Below the pieces are notes generated by a model. The model was not told the DNA's origin and made no database searches. It saw only the letters and a list, made by a program, of their open reading frames with translations. A DNA stretch of 64,000 nucleotides from Caldicellulosiruptor acetigenus (GTDB lineage: Bacteria > Bacillota > Thermoanaerobacteria > Caldicellulosiruptorales > Caldicellulosiruptoraceae), in the NCBI RefSeq assembly GCF_026914305.1, contig NZ_CP113866.1, positions 1,615,501-1,679,500 of the forward strand. Direction: 5' to 3'. Every line of letters starts with the position of its first letter. Positions within the stretch are counted from its first letter, which is position 1. The position numbers and the translations under genes were made by a program. Below are positions 18,732-28,807 of the stretch, in pieces.

Positions 18732-19325
18732 TCAAATCTTTGATAACTTTTTCAAAGCAAGTTTTATTCCATCTTCCAAAGAAAGTTCAGAAAAATCTTC
18801 GGATGAAAGAACCTGGTTGACTTCATCAATGTCATACCCCAAGGATAAAAGTGCTAAAGATATTTCTTCAAGTTTTTCGTAAGCTTTTTCTTCTTTACCT
18901 GTAGTGGCAGCCACTTTGAACTCTTTTTTGAGTGTCTCTTTGAGCTCAAGAATTATCCTACTTGCAGTTTTTTTCCCAATTCCTTTTACCTTCTCAAGTC
19001 TTGCCACATTTCCCTTTGCAATCTCAACAATAAGTTCTTGAAAGTCTATTGAAGAAAGAATCTGAAGAGCTAATTTGCTGCCAACACCGGTTACCTTTTG
19101 AAGCTTTAAAAAAAGCTCTCTTTCCTCTCTTGTCAAAAAACCATAACATTCAAGCTCTGATAAGTTTTCGTTAAACTTTAGGCTAACATACACTTTCTTT
19201 TCTTTGCCTAAAAATTCAGAGAATTTTGTGCCATTGCAAAATATTTTTATGTATATATTGTTATAATTGAAGATAACATAGTTACTAAATACCTCTTGAA
19301 TTATTCCCACAATAGAATCTATCAT
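18732..19325 (-). CDS. ruvA: Holliday junction DNA helicase subunit RuvA
   Basis: Binds four-way junctions as a tetramer and loads RuvB. 197 residues in the three expected parts: an N-terminal OB fold (IGIIQEVFSNYVIF), a middle pair of helix-hairpin-helix motifs (VTGVGSKLALQIL, VKGIGKKTASRIILEL), and a C-terminal RuvB-binding helical domain. It overlaps ruvC by 4 bp. Confidence 0.97.
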   Translation of the reverse strand: MIDSIVGIIQEVFSNYVIFNYNNIYIKIFCNGTKFSEFLGKEKKVYVSLKFNENLSELECYGFLTREERELFLKLQKVTGVGSKLALQILSSIDFQELIVEIAKGNVARLEKVKGIGKKTASRIILELKETLKKEFKVAATTGKEEKAYEKLEEISLALLSLGYDIDEVNQVLSSEDFSELSLEDGIKLALKKLSKI

Positions 19326-19822
19326 ACTTCATCCTCCTGATAAAGTACCGAAGAGCTTGACAGTATATGACACATTGCAACAGCCAAAGCATCCGCAACA
19401 TCATCTGGTTTGGGAATCTCAGGAAGACTCAGCAAGCTTTTTACCATTTTTTGTATTTGAGTTTTATCTGCTCTACCATATCCAGTTATGGATTGTTTAA
19501 CTTGCAGGGGGGTATATTCGTAAATGCTCAGGTTATTTTGAATACATGTGAGAATAATCACACCTCTTGCCTCACCAATTGTGATAGCAGTTTTTGAGTT
19601 TTTGTTGAAAAAAAGCTCTTCAATTGCAACAACATCAGGCTGGTACAGCGAAATTATGCTACAAAGCTCAGTATAAAGATGTAAAAATCTCATCGACTTT
19701 TTAAGGCTGCTTGAAGTTTCTATTCTGCCATAGTCGATTACCTTAAACTCTGAACCATTTTTAGACTCTACAATTCCATAACCAGTCAGCGCAATTCCAG
19801 GGTCAATACCAAGCACTCGCAA
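19322..19822 (-). CDS. ruvC: Holliday junction resolvase RuvC
   Basis: Endonuclease that cuts Holliday junctions symmetrically. 166 residues with the RNase H-like acidic residues: Asp in GIDPGIALTGYG, Glu in VAIEELFF and the C-terminal pair in PDDVADALAVA. The TTG start at 19822 is preceded by a GAGAG site and matches the conserved N-terminus. First gene of ruvC-ruvA-ruvB-queH, with a possible extended -10 (TGCTAAAAT) around 19886 as promoter. Confidence 0.96.
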   Translation of the reverse strand: MRVLGIDPGIALTGYGIVESKNGSEFKVIDYGRIETSSSLKKSMRFLHLYTELCSIISLYQPDVVAIEELFFNKNSKTAITIGEARGVIILTCIQNNLSIYEYTPLQVKQSITGYGRADKTQIQKMVKSLLSLPEIPKPDDVADALAVAMCHILSSSSVLYQEDEV

Positions 19823-19927
19823 CTTCTCTCAAGTCCTTTCTTTGTATTTCGAATTTTTAAACCATACAAACATTGATTCTTTATTCATTTTAGCACAATT
19901 TAATTTTTTTATCCACATAATATATGC

Positions 19928-19956
19928 TTGCATTTTTATTCTTTTTAATTTATAAT
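19928..19956 (+). promoter_or_regulatory. Promoter of the GNAT gene
   Basis: TTGCAT (19928-19933), a 17-bp spacer and TATAAT (19951-19956). The transcript would start near 19963, ruling out upstream start codons for the following gene. Confidence 0.75.
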
Positions 19957-19980
19957 TATGCATTGAAGGAGGAAAGGATA

Positions 19981-20463
19981 ATGGAATTTGTTGTTCGAAG
20001 AGCAACTTATGATGATGTAAAGGCTATAAAAGAGATAACAAAAGAGGCGTTTACAAAGTATTGTGAGCTTGCAGGTATTGACCCTGCCAAAAATGCAGCT
20101 GTAAACGAAACAGAAGAGGATATAAAAAGGGATATTGACACAAAAGAGGTTTATGTTGCTTTTATGGATGGAATAATTGTGGGCACTATTAGAGTGGAGA
20201 TATTTCCTGACAAGACGGCGTATATAAGTAGATTTGGAGTAAGACTCAACTATCAAAATAACGGTGTTGGAAAAGCTCTTATGAAGGTTGTGGATGAAAG
20301 ATTAAAAGAACTTGGGGTCAAAAAGGTTTATCTTCACACAGCGTCAAAAGTTCGCGACCTTGTTCGATTTTATTATGCAAGAGGCTTTTACATTGTATCA
20401 ACATCAAATGAAAATGGGTATATTAGAGCACTTTTGTGTAAAGAATATGATGAAGAAAACTAA
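19981..20463 (+). CDS. GNAT-family N-acetyltransferase
   Basis: A 160-residue acetyl-CoA-dependent acetyltransferase. The acetyl-CoA-binding motif A is visible as FGVRLNYQNNGVGKALM (R/QxxGxG/A type), followed by the C-terminal FYYARGFYIV segment. An insertion between residues 25 and 45 (CELAGIDPAKNAA..ETEEDIKRDI) gives no clue to the substrate. The ATG at 19981 is chosen because it follows AGGAGG and the promoter lies just upstream. It is a single-gene unit; the acceptor could be a small molecule or protein. Confidence 0.88.
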   Translation: MEFVVRRATYDDVKAIKEITKEAFTKYCELAGIDPAKNAAVNETEEDIKRDIDTKEVYVAFMDGIIVGTIRVEIFPDKTAYISRFGVRLNYQNNGVGKALMKVVDERLKELGVKKVYLHTASKVRDLVRFYYARGFYIVSTSNENGYIRALLCKEYDEEN

Positions 20464-20530
20464 AGGGCTTTGCAAAGCTCATTGTAACATGGGAATTTTG
20501 AGCTTCTTGTGCGTGCAAAGCCCTTTTTGA
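20464..20530. terminator. Bidirectional terminator between GNAT and GH4 genes
   Basis: GGGCTTTGCA (20465-20474) pairs with TGCAAAGCCC (20514-20523), with an inner stem AAGCTCA / TGAGCTT. T-runs occur on both strands outside the stem, so it can end the GNAT transcript and the convergent arabinan operon. Confidence 0.8.
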
Positions 20531-20554
20531 TTTTAATTTCTATCTTAATCAAAA

Positions 20555-21871
20555 TTACCTATAAAACTTTTCTGGCAGCCATTCTTTTACAGTTTCAAAC
20601 ATCTCATCTACCATCTGGCGTATTTGGTCTAAATCCAAAACAGCACTTGTGAGAGGGTCCATCATAATTGCATGATAAACTGCTTCCCTATCACCTGTCA
20701 AAGCAGCAATTACGGCAAGCTCTTGAACGTTTATATTTGTCCTGTTCAAAGCTGCAAGCTGTGGTGGTAGATTCCCAACATAAGTTGGCTGAATACCATT
20801 TTTGTCAACCAGACATGGCACTTCAACGCAGCATCCTTCAGGTAAATTTGTTATCAAACCTTTGTTTTCAACATTACCATTTATTACACTCGGACTGTTT
20901 GTCTCTATGGAATGGATGATAGTTGCACAGTATTCGTTACTTCTCTTGGGGTCGATGTAGTCTGCCTCTGCCATTTTCTTCAGGTCTTCAAGCAAAGTTT
21001 TCGCAGCATCTAAACAGCAGTGCAGATACATGCCATTGTAATGTTCTTTATGCCATGAATGTGTTCTATGTATTTTATTTATCCAATCGTCGCTCTTTCT
21101 AAAATAGGGAACATATTCAGACATGTGAAAACTTGACTCTGTTACATAATATCCAAAATGTTTTAGTATCTCGAATTTTGTAACATCCTGTGTATAGATT
21201 TCAGGGTCATTTGCTTTTTCCCTTATAAGAGGATATGCATCTTTCCCATTCCACTCAAATTTTAAAAACCATGCCATATGGTTTATACCTGCGCATAAGT
21301 ATGAAATTTCTTCCATTTTTGCCCCAATAATTTTTGCTAAAAATTCAGCAGTTCCTTGAACACTATGACAAAGCCCTACATTTTTTATGTTCGTAGCTTT
21401 ATTCAACGCCCAGCAATTCATTGCCATTGGATTTACATAGTTAAGAAGAAGAGCATCTGGACAAAGCTCTTCCATGTCCTTTGCAATGTCAAGCAAAACC
21501 GGTATTGTTCTAAGAGCCCTAAAAACTCCACCTGGACCTATTGTATCACCAACTGCCTGTTTTACACCGTATTTTAGAGGAATGTAAATGTCATATTCGT
21601 AAGGTTTTAAACCTCCGACTTGTATTGTGACAATCACATATTTTGCACCTTTTAAAGCCTCTTTTCTATCAGTTGTGGCTTCAAGCCGGGTAGAATACTT
21701 CTCCTGGTCAATGAGTTTTTGCAGAGCTTTTCTCATAAATTCAAGCCTTATACTGTCAATGTCCATAAGCGCTATTGTAGAGTCTCTTAGCTCTGGATAC
21801 GACAAAATGTCTCTTACCAAGTTCCTTGTGAAAACTCCACTTCCCGCCCCTATGATAGCTATTTTGAGCAT
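20555..21871 (-). CDS. Family 4 glycoside hydrolase (alpha-galactosidase/alpha-galacturonidase type)
   Basis: GH4 enzymes cleave alpha- or beta-glycosides by an NAD- and Mn-dependent redox mechanism in the cytoplasm. 438 residues starting with the NAD-binding motif KIAIIGAGSGVFTRNLVRDI. The metal/substrate motif is GLCHSVQGT, and NYVNPMAMN and GINHMAWFL are family motifs. The CHSV form points to the alpha-galactosidase/LplD-like branch rather than 6-phosphoglucosidases; exact substrate is not provable here. The ATG at 21871 has AGGAG 8 bp upstream and is preferred over 21889. It is the last gene of the arabinan operon. Confidence 0.88.
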   Translation of the reverse strand: MLKIAIIGAGSGVFTRNLVRDILSYPELRDSTIALMDIDSIRLEFMRKALQKLIDQEKYSTRLEATTDRKEALKGAKYVIVTIQVGGLKPYEYDIYIPLKYGVKQAVGDTIGPGGVFRALRTIPVLLDIAKDMEELCPDALLLNYVNPMAMNCWALNKATNIKNVGLCHSVQGTAEFLAKIIGAKMEEISYLCAGINHMAWFLKFEWNGKDAYPLIREKANDPEIYTQDVTKFEILKHFGYYVTESSFHMSEYVPYFRKSDDWINKIHRTHSWHKEHYNGMYLHCCLDAAKTLLEDLKKMAEADYIDPKRSNEYCATIIHSIETNSPSVINGNVENKGLITNLPEGCCVEVPCLVDKNGIQPTYVGNLPPQLAALNRTNINVQELAVIAALTGDREAVYHAIMMDPLTSAVLDLDQIRQMVDEMFETVKEWLPEKFYR

Positions 21872-21961
21872 ACCCTCATCTCCTTCCATATGAATATATC
21901 TTTTATTTTAACCTTTCGGCCGCTGTATTTAAATCTAATAATTTAGATTTTATAAAACAAA

Positions 21962-22004
21962 CAAGACAGCTTCTCAATTTAGCACTTTTCAAGAAGCTGT
22001 CTTG
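21962..22004 (-). repeat. Intercistronic hairpin between cytoplasmic GH51 and GH4
   Basis: CAAGACAGCTTCT and AGAAGCTGTCTTG form a perfect 13-bp stem with a 17-base loop. On the mRNA strand a moderate T-rich tail (TTTGTTTTAT) follows, so it may be a partial terminator or a 3'-end stabiliser. Confidence 0.7.
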
Positions 22005-22022
22005 CTCATAAGGTGAATACAA

Positions 22023-23558
<1,536 letters not shown>

Positions 23559-23603
23559 TCAAAGTTAGTAATGATTTTAAATTATTGTTCGATATTTATT
23601 TTC

Positions 23604-23646
23604 AAAGAGTCATACCCCGCAAATTTTTAAACTTGTATGACTCTTT
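23604..23646 (-). repeat. Intercistronic hairpin between GH43 and cytoplasmic GH51
   Basis: AAAGAGTCATAC (23604-23615) pairs with GTATGACTCTTT (23635-23646). On the mRNA strand the tail is GAAAATA, not a T-run, so it fits mRNA stabilisation or processing better than termination. Confidence 0.65.
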
Positions 23647-23655
23647 ACAAGCTCT

Positions 23656-25170
23656 TTATTTTACTTTTTTCCCCCAAACCGCAATTCCTTTGTTGCTAAG
23701 ACCAGTGAAGACCAAGGTGGGCTTCCAGTTCTCCCAATCCCATGCAGGGATGACCTTGACAGTTTCAACTTCATAAACCTTTTTGGTTTTATCTTTGCAC
23801 CAGTTTAGTTTTATCGTATTTGGTGAAACAAATGTCCAAAAGTCACTACTATTTTCAGAATTTATCTTTCCACTCTTAAGAAGAGTAATTTTTACTGGCT
23901 CTGACTGGAGATAATCATACGGGTCAAGCACTATCCTTTCCCAACTGCCAACAACCAGGTCTTTAGACAGAACCTGTTCTTTTTCACCTGCATACCTCTC
24001 AGGTGATACAACAGGCCATCCATCATCTGTCCACAGGATTTTTCGCACATGTAGATAAGGCCAGTTTTTATCCAAAGCTCCTCTTGCATGATGGATTATA
24101 TAATAATCATTCCCATCTATCAGTACAGAGTTGTGTCCTGGTGCAATCCAACCATCATCATTTTCGAAATGATAACCGCCCAAAATCTTAGTTCCAACTT
24201 CAGAAGGGGGAGATTCAATATCAGTCATAAGTTTGCCATTGTAATCCACATAAGGTCCAGTAATTTTGTCTGACCTTCCTACACGAACATTGTAATCGTT
24301 AAACAGCGAATCATATGAGACAAAAAGATAATATTTTTTAAATTTTGGATTGTAAATGATATACGGTCCTTCGATTGCATCTTGAACACTCATATCTCTT
24401 CTTGCAATTAACTTACCAAACCCTTTTTCAGCGGGCTTGCCTGTTTTTTTATCAATTTTGATTATATATATTCCCCCAAAGAAAGAACCATACACGAGCC
24501 AGGGCTGACCATTTGCATCAAATGTAAGGCACGGGTCAATTGCGTTGACAACATCTCCCTGTTTTGTTTTTATAACCTCACCTTCGTCTTTCCATGGCCC
24601 TTCTGGATTTGTAGCTGTGGCTAAACCAATATACGATTGATTCTTTCCAAATTGAGACGCAGCATAATAAAGGTAGTATTTTCCATTCATCTTTTTTATA
24701 TCTGGAGCCCAAAGATTTGTTGCCTGGGTCCATTCATAAGCGCCTTTTGGAATACCACCATAAACATAATCTTTTCCATTGAATACATATCCAACAAACT
24801 GCCAGTTAATCAAATCTTTTGATTTTCGAATTTGTATTCCTGGTTTTGGCACACCACCAACTTTTACATCAGTAGAGTATATATAGTACCATCCGTTATC
24901 AGCTTTGATAATTGCAGGGTCATGAACATTGTTGACCGTCCACTTCTTTTCATCGTTTATAATTGACAGATCATATAAGGTTATTTTTGGAGGTGCTTTG
25001 GGGTAAGTTACTTTAATATTCTTGGTTGATGAAACGCTAATATCTTTTTTACCTGCTGAGGCAAAGACTAATACATTTACTAAAACAACTATTACACAAA
25101 GAAGAATTAAAAGTCCACCTTTTAAAATCAAATTTTTATTTCCCACACTCATTTTAATCCTCTCCATCAC
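23656..25170 (-). CDS. Exported GH43 arabinan endo-1,5-alpha-L-arabinosidase
   Basis: Inverting beta-propeller enzyme cutting the arabinan backbone outside the cell. 504 residues. An N-terminal hydrophobic segment near residues 15-38 ends in VFASAG and lacks a lipobox. GH43 catalytic positions are seen in VHDPAIIKAD (base Asp), AIDPCLTFD (pKa-modulating Asp) and the IEGPYII segment with the acid Glu. GHNSVLI and IIHHARG are further GH43 arabinanase motifs. A C-terminal beta domain of about 120 residues follows the propeller, as in extended arabinanases. The start overlaps the upstream GH51 stop by 4 bp. Confidence 0.93.
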   Translation of the reverse strand: MMERIKMSVGNKNLILKGGLLILLCVIVVLVNVLVFASAGKKDISVSSTKNIKVTYPKAPPKITLYDLSIINDEKKWTVNNVHDPAIIKADNGWYYIYSTDVKVGGVPKPGIQIRKSKDLINWQFVGYVFNGKDYVYGGIPKGAYEWTQATNLWAPDIKKMNGKYYLYYAASQFGKNQSYIGLATATNPEGPWKDEGEVIKTKQGDVVNAIDPCLTFDANGQPWLVYGSFFGGIYIIKIDKKTGKPAEKGFGKLIARRDMSVQDAIEGPYIIYNPKFKKYYLFVSYDSLFNDYNVRVGRSDKITGPYVDYNGKLMTDIESPPSEVGTKILGGYHFENDDGWIAPGHNSVLIDGNDYYIIHHARGALDKNWPYLHVRKILWTDDGWPVVSPERYAGEKEQVLSKDLVVGSWERIVLDPYDYLQSEPVKITLLKSGKINSENSSDFWTFVSPNTIKLNWCKDKTKKVYEVETVKVIPAWDWENWKPTLVFTGLSNKGIAVWGKKVK

Positions 25171-27689
25171 TTTTTCGTCTTAATTCTTAAAACTGTAACC
25201 GAATATTTATCAAAAGTATAGTCAAAACTATTACTTATTCCCTTTATTTTCTTTGTCTTGGGAGTTATTAAATTTGGTTGCTCAAAGCTATTTTCATCTT
25301 CCAAATTAGAGGATGTTAGTACTATTGCTGTACCTTCTGGATTAATCTTGTCTTGAGCAATCCCATTTAGATTAATTCTAACTTTTCTATTTGAGGAAGA
25401 TATATTGACCACTTTTATTATAATGTCATTGTTTGAATCTATTGAGGCATTTGCATAAATGTCTTTGATAATCATGTTGTCAACTACATCATGAATCAAT
25501 TTCCCATCAAGATAGCATTTAATTCTATTACCATTCAATTCAATTTTGATATCATACCATTTGTTGGGCATAACTGTAACATTTGCTGATTTTCCAACAA
25601 TATACTTTGTACCATTTACACATCTTTCAATGGCTGTTGTTGTATTTCCCCATCCTCCAATGTTCCACCAATAATAATTGTTTGAATCCTTTAATCCGAA
25701 TATAATCAAGAATCCTTCATTACCGCTTACTTTTCTTGCCTTAACTTGAATGGTATAATTACTCCAATTTGAATCTCCAGCAACAGCGTAGCAGTTTTCA
25801 GCATTACTTGTCTGTGAAAATATCCCATTTTCTATATTCCACATTCCTCTTATGATTTGCCATTTGCCATATGAGTCTTTAAAATTATCAACAAAAAGCG
25901 TTCTTTTAGTTTTATTGTCTATAACCTTAAAGTCTTTAAACTCGGCTTCTGTAATCCATGTACCAAGCCCGACCATGCCAGTAATATTTGCTGATTTATT
26001 AGATGATGTGGTTTTGAGAGTAATTGGTAATATATATTTTCCCTTATTTTCATTGAAAATTTTTTGAACATAATAATTTGGTGTTGCATAAGCCATTTCA
26101 TTATTAAACTTAATAAGAGTTGGTTCCCATTGTGTTGCATATTGTTTTGCTAAAAGTGGGGCGTAAGATGCCATCAATACAACATCTGAATTTTTCTCTA
26201 AACCCAATAAATAAGCAGCTTCTGCAAGTGCAGCTTCTAAATTATTTCTCCTCCCAAGTCCATGCGCAGCATATTCCCCCACAAATACCTTTGGGCCTTT
26301 TCTGTCATATGTTGAGTATCTGTCCGTATTCATCAAAAACCATTCGGGTGCCATGTAATAATGCTCATCAATTATATCTGCCTTCTTCGTCATTTTAGCC
26401 CATGCCCATGCATCATCAAATATCTTTCCACTTGGAGCAGGTCCAGCTGCAAAAATTACCTTTATGTTAGGATATTTCTTTTTAATTGCATCATAGAACT
26501 TTTCATATCTGATATAATAATCTGTCCCCCATTGTTCATTTCCTATGGCTATGAATTTCAAGTTAAATGGTTTTGGATGCCCTAACTTTGCTCTCACAGA
26601 ACCCCATTTTGTTTTTACATCCCCATTTGCAAACTCGATTAAATCTAAAGCATCCTGAATGTACTCATCCAGTCTATTTATATCTACCATATCACCATTT
26701 CTTGCTTGACAAGCCATACCGCAGTTTATAACTGGCACAGGTTCTGCACCTATATCCTCACAAAACTGAAAATATTCATAAAATCCTAAACCAAACGACT
26801 GATAGTATCCCCATAAGTTTTCTATTGTCGGACGCTCTGAAATATCCCCTATAGTATTCTTCCACCTATATGCGGTTGCCATTGTCCTTCCTTCTACTAT
26901 GCAACCACCGGGGAATCTTAAAAAAGCTGGCTTCAAATCTGCAATAAGCTTTGCGATATCATATCTTAATCCATTTTTTCTATTCTTCCATGTTTTCTGA
27001 GGAAATAGAGATACCATGTCCAAATCTAATATTCCTTCTTTAGCTACTTTTATCACAAGTTGACCATCTGAAATTGTATTAGCCGCTTTAAAGGTCAGCT
27101 CATATTGTTTCCAAGCATTTGTGATTCCCTTTACTTCAACCTTTGCCCCTATCTTTCCATTGTCATCTTCAATGGTTGCTATAATGGTATTGATTTTGTT
27201 ATTTGGAGTTCTTGCATATAAAGATAACCTATAGGATTCTCCTGATTTAATAGTTATACCATTGTAACCATAGTTAACTATTTTTACGCCTTTGTCAATT
27301 TTATTTACCTGCACTCGAAGATAATGTGGATTTTTACTGCTAATACTACCTTTGTCCTCTACAGAAAACTCAACTTTATCATTTCCTATTGCGCTTATAT
27401 CCCAACTTTGAAGACCGTCTGGAAACTCAAATGACCTATTTTGAACAAGTTCTGCATAAAGCCCTCCATCAGCACCTGAGTTTATATCTTCGAAAAAGGC
27501 ACCATAGAGCATTGGACTAATAGCAATACCTTTTTTGTTTACATCTATTGATATCGATTCCTGGAAAATATTACTACTTGATGATCTTTCAGATGCTACG
27601 CTCTCTTGCTGCATCCAATATCCTCCTACTAAAATAGAAATCAAAAAAATTATCAAAACAAAAAAAATTAAATTTCTTCTTAATTTCAT
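25167..27689 (-). CDS. Exported multidomain GH51 alpha-L-arabinofuranosidase
   Basis: 840 residues. An N-terminal membrane segment (about 8-24) is followed by a Ser-rich linker. A CBM-like beta domain (roughly 75-220, with LQSWDISAIGN..VSLFP) comes before and within the GH51 start GAFFEDINSGADGGLYAEL. Catalytic motifs are the acid/base Glu in AIGNEQWGTDYY and the nucleophile in VFVGEYAAHG. A concanavalin-like insert (about 580-740, TRTLFVDNF-like start, YYWWNIGGWGN) resembles LamG/DUF1080 sugar-binding modules. It would debranch arabinan or arabinoxylan at the cell surface. It overlaps GH43 by 4 bp. No lipobox is seen, so it may stay membrane-anchored. Confidence 0.92.
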   Translation of the reverse strand: MKLRRNLIFFVLIIFLISILVGGYWMQQESVASERSSSSNIFQESISIDVNKKGIAISPMLYGAFFEDINSGADGGLYAELVQNRSFEFPDGLQSWDISAIGNDKVEFSVEDKGSISSKNPHYLRVQVNKIDKGVKIVNYGYNGITIKSGESYRLSLYARTPNNKINTIIATIEDDNGKIGAKVEVKGITNAWKQYELTFKAANTISDGQLVIKVAKEGILDLDMVSLFPQKTWKNRKNGLRYDIAKLIADLKPAFLRFPGGCIVEGRTMATAYRWKNTIGDISERPTIENLWGYYQSFGLGFYEYFQFCEDIGAEPVPVINCGMACQARNGDMVDINRLDEYIQDALDLIEFANGDVKTKWGSVRAKLGHPKPFNLKFIAIGNEQWGTDYYIRYEKFYDAIKKKYPNIKVIFAAGPAPSGKIFDDAWAWAKMTKKADIIDEHYYMAPEWFLMNTDRYSTYDRKGPKVFVGEYAAHGLGRRNNLEAALAEAAYLLGLEKNSDVVLMASYAPLLAKQYATQWEPTLIKFNNEMAYATPNYYVQKIFNENKGKYILPITLKTTSSNKSANITGMVGLGTWITEAEFKDFKVIDNKTKRTLFVDNFKDSYGKWQIIRGMWNIENGIFSQTSNAENCYAVAGDSNWSNYTIQVKARKVSGNEGFLIIFGLKDSNNYYWWNIGGWGNTTTAIERCVNGTKYIVGKSANVTVMPNKWYDIKIELNGNRIKCYLDGKLIHDVVDNMIIKDIYANASIDSNNDIIIKVVNISSSNRKVRINLNGIAQDKINPEGTAIVLTSSNLEDENSFEQPNLITPKTKKIKGISNSFDYTFDKYSVTVLRIKTKK

Positions 27690-27718
27690 TGCTCATCTTG
27701 CACCTCACATGAGAATTT

Positions 27719-28678
27719 TTACCATATCCCATGACCCAACGTTTTCTTAGATATTATATTTGCACTTATCAACAATACAAAATTAATAACAGAATTGAAT
27801 AAGCCTACTGCAGTTGAAAAACTCCATTGAGCTCCCATTAAACCAAGTTTGTAAACATATGTAGCAATAATTTCAGAAGATTCAATATTTAAATTGTTCT
27901 GCATCAAGTATGCCTTTTCAAAACCAACAGACATAATATTTCCTATTCCAAGTAATAGCAAAGTAATTACCGTTGGCATTATTGCTGGTAAATCAATATA
28001 TCTAATTCTTTGTAGTTTTGTTGCTCCATCAATTATTGCAGCCTCATGAAGCTCAGGGTCTACATTTGTCAAGGCAGCCAAATAGATGATCGCATTCCAG
28101 CCTATATGCTGCCAAATATCTGACCATACATAAACATGTTTAAAAAGCGCAGCACTACCCAAAAAATTAATAGATTCAAGTCCTATCTTTTTTAAAAGCA
28201 AATTTACTATACCAGTTTGATCTGTTAAAAAAACTTGCAAAATTCCTACCATTACAACTGTCGAAATAAAATGAGGAGCAAATGTAACATTTTGCACCAC
28301 TTTCTGAAGTGGTTTATTAGGTAAATAATGCAAAAGTAGTGCAAATGCTATGGTAAGAGGAAAACCTACAATAAAACCATAAACACTTAGAGTCAATGTA
28401 TTGAATAACAACTGACCAAAATTATATGCAGTAATAAAATCATAGAAATATTTTAAACCAACCCATTTACTTTTAATTATCCCTATCAAAGGGTTATAAT
28501 CTTTAAAAGCAATAATTACACCATACATAGGAATATATAGAAAGACAACTACATAAATTAAAGTTGGCAACAGCAAAATATATAATCCCAAACTATTTTT
28601 AAATTCTTTCAATGCAATTCTTTTTTTCTTTTGCTTTATTTCAAAAGCGCCTTTTGTTGGAATGGTTGTATCAGACAT
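27719..28678 (-). CDS. Carbohydrate ABC transporter permease (LplB type)
   Basis: One of two inner-membrane subunits importing arabino-oligosaccharides (substrate inferred from context). 319 residues with a charged N-terminal tail and six predicted hydrophobic segments from about residue 30. The ATPase-contact EAA loop is visible as EAAIIDGATKLQRIRYIDLPAIMP. The opening YILLLPTLIYVVVFLYIPMYG is typical of the LplB/YtcP-associated CUT1 group. It lies between the binding-protein gene and the exported GH51. No ATPase gene is in the cluster. Confidence 0.93.
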   Translation of the reverse strand: MSDTTIPTKGAFEIKQKKKRIALKEFKNSLGLYILLLPTLIYVVVFLYIPMYGVIIAFKDYNPLIGIIKSKWVGLKYFYDFITAYNFGQLLFNTLTLSVYGFIVGFPLTIAFALLLHYLPNKPLQKVVQNVTFAPHFISTVVMVGILQVFLTDQTGIVNLLLKKIGLESINFLGSAALFKHVYVWSDIWQHIGWNAIIYLAALTNVDPELHEAAIIDGATKLQRIRYIDLPAIMPTVITLLLLGIGNIMSVGFEKAYLMQNNLNIESSEIIATYVYKLGLMGAQWSFSTAVGLFNSVINFVLLISANIISKKTLGHGIW

Positions 28679-28735
28679 TTAGTATTCCCCTCTCTTCATC
28701 AACTGACTAAGCAAAAAATGTACATATTTGCTTAA

Positions 28736-28773
28736 GAGAGGCTGTCTCAAAACTGGATAAGACAGCCTCTCTC
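28736..28773 (-). repeat. Hairpin between binding-protein and permease genes
   Basis: GAGAGGCTGTCT-type arms form a 12-14 bp stem just downstream of the solute-binding protein stop codon. The tail on the mRNA strand is not T-rich. Such hairpins commonly protect binding-protein mRNA so that it exceeds permease mRNA. Confidence 0.7.
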
Positions 28774-28807
28774 TATTATTATCTAACCACTGTAAATTGT
28801 TACTTTA

